From Streptomyces sp. CNQ-509 (GTDB taxonomy: Bacteria > Actinomycetota > Actinomycetes > Streptomycetales > Streptomycetaceae), in assembly GCF_001011035.1 (NCBI RefSeq), contig NZ_CP011492.1:2923501-2987500 (forward strand): DNA of 64,000 bases, read 5' to 3'. A program made the translations under genes and the position numbers. Of the stretch, positions 62,756 to 64,000 are shown piece by piece. A model generated the notes under the pieces. The model did no database searches. It was not told the DNA's origin and saw only the letters and a list, made by a program, of their open reading frames with translations. Numbering within the stretch: the stretch's first letter is position 1; every line of letters begins with the position of its first letter.

Positions 62756-63783
62756 CGCTCACACCTCGGCGGGTGCACCGTGATCCCGGTCGGCGGCTCG
62801 CTACCGTCGGACATGCTCACGCCCGTCACCCGCGCCTCGCAGAGATAGAGGTTGAACCAGGAGCCGTACGAGGCCAGCCGCCCCAGCGTGGCCATCTTCA
62901 CCGGGGTCTGCTCCAGGAACTCCTCCACCAGCGGCACGTTGTCCGCCAGCCGCTCGGCGACCCGGCCGACCTGGTGGATGTCCTCCTTGAGCGGGGCGCG
63001 CCCGTCGCGTACGAGATCGGCGGTGGTGGCCGTCAGGTCGCCCATGGCGTCGACGGCGCGGAAGAGCGGCTTGCGGTCGTCGGAGAAGCCGGACACCAGG
63101 TCCTGGAGGGTCACCAGCAGGTCGTTGAACTCCTTCTCGCGGGTGTTGACGGTCTCCACCACCTCGGTGAGGTTGTCGATGACCTCGCCGATCACCTGGT
63201 CCTTCGCGGCCAGCGTGCCGGTGAGCGAGCCGACCGTCTCGACGAGGCTGTCGACCGTCCCGCCCTGGCCCTGGAGCACCTGGACGATCTCGTTCGCGAG
63301 CTTGTTGGTGTCCCGCGGCGACAGCCCCTGGAACAGCGGCTGGAAGCCGTTGAACAGCTCGGTGAGGTCGAGCGCGGGCCGGGTGCGCTCCAGCGGGATC
63401 GTGCCGCCGGGCGCGAGCGACCGCCCCACCGGGCCCTCGCCCTGCTCCAGGTCGATGTAGCGCTGGCCGACCATGTTGAGGTATTTCACCGAGGCGTTGA
63501 CGGAGGCGGGCAGCTCGCGCCCCTCGCGTACGGTGAACTCCACCCGCGCGTACCGCCGTCCGCTCAGCTCGATGGACTCGACCTCGCCGACCTTCACGCC
63601 CGCCACCCGCACGCTGTCGCCCTCGACCAGGCCGGTCACGTCGGTGAACCGGGCGCTGTAGCCGTCGGTGGGGCCGACGCCGGTGTTGGCGATGGAGAAG
63701 GCGAGCGCGGTGGTGGCGAGCGCGGTGACCGCGACGAAGACGAGCGACTTGATCAGGGGCCCCGCGAGGCTTCTTCTGTTCAC
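62752..63783 (-). CDS. MCE family protein, MceB position
   Basis: 343 residues from GTG 63783, overlapping the mceA stop (GTGA). Helix LIKSLVFVAVTALATTALAF, MCE domain YSARFTDVTGLVEGDSVRVA followed by GVKVGEVESIEL, coiled-coil-like region (about 150-290), and a C-terminal Cys pair (FNLYLCEARVTG, HPPRCER). It resembles the mceC protein over its full length, consistent with an old duplication. Confidence 0.9.
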   Translation of the reverse strand: MNRRSLAGPLIKSLVFVAVTALATTALAFSIANTGVGPTDGYSARFTDVTGLVEGDSVRVAGVKVGEVESIELSGRRYARVEFTVREGRELPASVNASVKYLNMVGQRYIDLEQGEGPVGRSLAPGGTIPLERTRPALDLTELFNGFQPLFQGLSPRDTNKLANEIVQVLQGQGGTVDSLVETVGSLTGTLAAKDQVIGEVIDNLTEVVETVNTREKEFNDLLVTLQDLVSGFSDDRKPLFRAVDAMGDLTATTADLVRDGRAPLKEDIHQVGRVAERLADNVPLVEEFLEQTPVKMATLGRLASYGSWFNLYLCEARVTGVSMSDGSEPPTGITVHPPRCER

Positions 63784-64000
63784 TTCAGCCGCACCTCCGT
63801 ACCCCGGAAGACGGGTCCGGCGAGCACGCTCGACCAGTCGGGCAGGTCGTCGGGCGGGCTCTCCATGCCGGCCGCGAGAAGTTCGTTGACGAGCTGGTTC
63901 TCCGCCGGGGAGTTGGGCAGCCCGAGGGCCTGCTCGTCGGTGGCCGGCGCGGTGGTGAGGGTCTTCGCGGACTGCGGCCGGCCGGCGGCGGTGCCGCTCC
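63780..64000 (-). CDS. MCE family protein, MceA position (C-terminal part only)
   Basis: About 72 C-terminal residues are in the window, ending PDWSSVLAGPVFRGTEVRLK then TGA. The rest lies beyond base 64000. The assignment as the first mce gene rests on its place upstream of, and overlapping with, the mceB gene. The visible segment (ALGLPNSPAENQLVNELLAA) fits the variable Mce tail and carries no diagnostic motif. yrbE permease genes are expected further upstream. Confidence 0.7.
   Translation of the reverse strand, partial: SGTAAGRPQSAKTLTTAPATDEQALGLPNSPAENQLVNELLAAGMESPPDDLPDWSSVLAGPVFRGTEVRLK

Overview
The window is high-GC actinomycete DNA, almost certainly from Streptomyces or a close relative. 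It carries sepX, hrdD, an mce operon, an FmdB protein with a serine tail, many GTG starts and several probable leaderless genes. Most of it is densely coding with strong G/C at third codon positions. One stretch (about 18.6-29.5 kb) is visibly poorer in G+C, has looser codon use and contains three in-frame TTA codons.

Layout. 0-18.5 kb is accessory or catabolic: the end of a flavin monooxygenase with a divergent MerR regulator; a Tat-exported DUF6528 protein; two convergent ECF sigma factors with C-terminal extensions, one paired with a DGPF/YCII protein; a lipoprotein glutaminyl cyclase; a DMT permease; a small phenylacetate-type group (3-hydroxyacyl-CoA dehydrogenase, paaI, paaK) around a shared operator-like palindrome; an acetyltransferase; a GH74 xyloglucanase reduced by an internal deletion but still carrying a perfect CebR-type box; a YdcF protein; a frameshifted SMP-30-like secreted protein; and a LacI regulator tail to tail with a GH2 glycosidase.

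18.5-29.7 kb is a putative natural-product island. Six co-directional genes encode an unassigned 551-aa protein (oxygenase-like residues), a radical-SAM aminomutase of the lysine 2,3-aminomutase family with an altered substrate-binding residue, a D-Ala-D-Ala-ligase-like ATP-grasp enzyme, a sulfotransferase-fold protein, a carrier-adenylation didomain NRPS protein and a stand-alone condensation domain. An opposing MFS exporter-PP2C phosphatase operon follows. I infer a small beta-amino-acid-containing peptide or amide; I recognise no described pathway with this gene set. The island ends at a 21-bp perfect inverted repeat and a tRNA-Ala(CGC) gene.

29.9-48.4 kb is a core chromosomal block: sepX, a RimJ/L-type acetyltransferase, mog, moaC, moeA and galU on the minus strand; 5-formyl-THF cyclo-ligase; a penicillin-acylase family hydrolase; a K+/H+ antiporter; an MFS protein; fmdB behind a CIRCE-like HrcA operator; mtnP; a SAF/CpaB-like protein; mscL; a P1-family self-processing peptidase; a DoxX protein; and hrdD behind a SigR-type promoter.

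48.8-64 kb holds a questin-oxidase-like protein, a DODA-type dioxygenase, a TetR/DHA2-efflux pair, an OsmC peroxiredoxin, a lytic transglycosylase with a Gly/Pro/Ser tail, and a tightly overlapping mce operon (mceA at the window edge through mceF, then four Mce-associated proteins) that probably forms a lipid or sterol importer spanning the envelope.
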